Source of the DNA: Porphyromonadaceae bacterium UBA2720
GTDB taxonomy: Bacteria; Bacteroidota; Bacteroidia; Bacteroidales; Muribaculaceae
Reading direction: 5' to 3'
Assembly: GCA_002353885.1 (NCBI GenBank)
Contig: DEKO01000056.1
Coordinates: forward strand, 40,769-47,261
Length of the DNA stretch: 6,493 bases
Part shown: positions 5,632 to 6,493 of the stretch, in pieces
Layout: every line of letters starts with the position of its first letter
How positions within the stretch are numbered: position 1 is the stretch's first letter
Notes under the pieces: generated by a model
Seen by the model: the letters and a program-made list of their open reading frames with translations, nothing else
What the model was told of the DNA's origin: nothing
Database searches by the model: none
Translations under genes and position numbers: made by a program

Positions 5632-6414
5632 ATGAAGTCGTTGCTATTGTTGCTCTTGGCACTATTTTCTATGACAATGATGGCACAGGAAGTGGATACT
5701 ATTGTGGTTGAACGACAAGATACTGTTTCTGTTGCACTCGATACTATCGGCTGGACGCAGACCATCGCCGAGCCGCGCACCCTCTATGACCTGCCTTATT
5801 CCACCACGCGTCGCATGCACGACTGGCACCGACTGGCACGCAACACCACGGCCTTCACGCTAGCAGGTGTTGCCACATTATATATCCTCGAGACGCTACC
5901 TGAGGATGCCACCGCATGGAACAAGAAGGAACTGCGTCGCATGGGACTCTTCGAGCGATGGCGCTATCATGCCGACCGTGGGCCTGTCTGGGACAAGGAC
6001 AATCCCATCTTCAACTATATCCTCCACCCCTACGGTGGAGCGGTCTACTACATGAGCGCACGCTCGTGCGGTTTCAATGTGCTTGGCTCGCTGGCTTATA
6101 GTGCCATCGTCTCGGCAGTGTTATGGGAATATGGCATCGAGTGCTTCAACGAGGTCCCCTCCATCCAGGACCTGGTCATCACCCCGCTGGCCGGAATGCT
6201 CATGGGCGAATGCTTTTACCGTGTCAAGCGCATCATCGTGGCCAATGACTATCACCTGTTCGGCTCTTGGTTCCTTGGCCACCTCGTCGCCTGGCTGGTC
6301 GACCCCATCAACGAGTTTGTCGGCCTCATCACCGGCAACCCCTGCAAGAACCGCCGTGTCACCATGACTCCCATCACCCAGCCTCGCGGACTTGCCCTCT
6401 CCCTCACCTTTTGA
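5632..6414 (+). CDS. Exported DUF3943 family protein of unknown function
   Basis: This 260-residue protein begins with a clear signal peptide, MKSLLLLLLALFSMTMMAQ, with cleavage expected after Ala18 or Gln19. A short Asp/Val-rich linker follows (20-40). The conserved core is NYILHPYGGAVYYMSARSCG (128-147), a Ser-rich stretch leading to LWEYGIE (164-170), and PSIQDLVITPLAGMLMGE (176-193). This His-Pro, Ala-Arg, Trp-Glu-Tyr and SIQDL-TP-G-GE order is typical of DUF3943, found in the envelope of Bacteroidota and Proteobacteria. Hydrophobic stretches at about 74-90, 150-166, 181-195 and 212-234 could be membrane helices or buried core. The last residue is Phe after alternating Ala/Leu/Ser/Leu, as in some outer-membrane beta-barrel ends, but no full barrel can be argued. 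An in-frame ATG at 5560 would add 24 residues ahead of the signal peptide and is rejected. No function should be assigned. It is divergent from trpS, with no functional link evident. Confidence 0.8.
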   Translation: MKSLLLLLLALFSMTMMAQEVDTIVVERQDTVSVALDTIGWTQTIAEPRTLYDLPYSTTRRMHDWHRLARNTTAFTLAGVATLYILETLPEDATAWNKKELRRMGLFERWRYHADRGPVWDKDNPIFNYILHPYGGAVYYMSARSCGFNVLGSLAYSAIVSAVLWEYGIECFNEVPSIQDLVITPLAGMLMGECFYRVKRIIVANDYHLFGSWFLGHLVAWLVDPINEFVGLITGNPCKNRRVTMTPITQPRGLALSLTF

Positions 6415-6429
6415 ACCAAGCAGGAAGCC

Positions 6430-6446
6430 CTTCGGCCCCCCCGAAG
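6430..6446 (+). terminator. Possible weak terminator hairpin after the DUF3943 gene
   Basis: CTTCGG (6430-6435) and CCGAAG (6441-6446) form a six-base-pair stem around a loop of five C residues, 15 bases after the stop codon. There is no T-run behind it, so it is at best a weak or factor-assisted terminator. Confidence 0.3.
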
Positions 6447-6470
6447 AGGAGGAAGGTCAGCATGGCTGCA

Positions 6471-6493
6471 TGTAGGGACGGCACTCCTGTGCC
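6471..6493. repeat. Palindromic repeat-like element cut by the window edge
   Basis: GGCAC (6480-6484), loop TCCT, GTGCC (6489-6493) make a stem that reaches the last base. The left arm TGTAGGGACGGCAC suggests a longer palindrome whose right arm would continue GTCCCTACA beyond the window. This form resembles the dispersed intergenic palindromes (TGTAGGG-type) seen in many anaerobe genomes. Repetition cannot be shown from one copy. Confidence 0.45.

Overview
This window looks like the chromosome of a gut-type Bacteroidota, most likely order Bacteroidales (Prevotellaceae or Muribaculaceae). The reasons are the Bacteroidota promoter pattern (TTTG, about 19 bases, TAnnTTTG) in front of nearly every gene, A-rich start regions with almost no Shine-Dalgarno sequences, secreted plant-glycan hydrolases side by side, and a DUF3943 protein. 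Genus cannot be settled from this stretch. All complete genes are intact and ordinary in length. There is no sign of a phage, transposon, CRISPR array or RNA gene.

Layout. Bases 1-1686, minus strand: the N-terminal end of a secreted family 2 glycoside hydrolase (cut by the window edge), preceded by a complete secreted family 43 glycoside hydrolase with a C-terminal beta-sandwich. They read in one direction with a 44-base gap and look like the edge of a glycan-degradation cluster. A second promoter near the end of the GH43 gene could drive the GH2 gene on its own. Bases 1687-1874: a divergent control region with a textbook promoter and a 5'-leader hairpin for the next gene. Bases 1875-3839, plus strand: an OPT-family membrane transporter, closed by a hairpin terminator. 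Bases 3956-4342, plus strand: a small secreted double-psi beta-barrel (RlpA/3D-like) protein with its own promoter.

Bases 4343-4429 hold a strong bidirectional terminator between converging genes. Bases 4430-5416, minus strand: tryptophanyl-tRNA synthetase (trpS). Bases 5417-5631: a second divergent control region. Bases 5632-6414, plus strand: an exported DUF3943 protein of unknown function, with an unusually good ribosome binding site. The last 23 bases are one side of a palindromic repeat-like element that runs off the edge.

How they work together: apart from the GH43/GH2 pair, the genes look like independent single-gene transcription units. The hydrolases would trim xylan- or arabinan-type side chains and galactosides, and the OPT protein probably imports peptides or a related small ligand. 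TrpS is housekeeping. I see no convincing new multi-gene system here; the most unusual things are control elements (leader hairpin, overlapping terminator and promoter, possible hidden Shine-Dalgarno) and two poorly characterised exported proteins.
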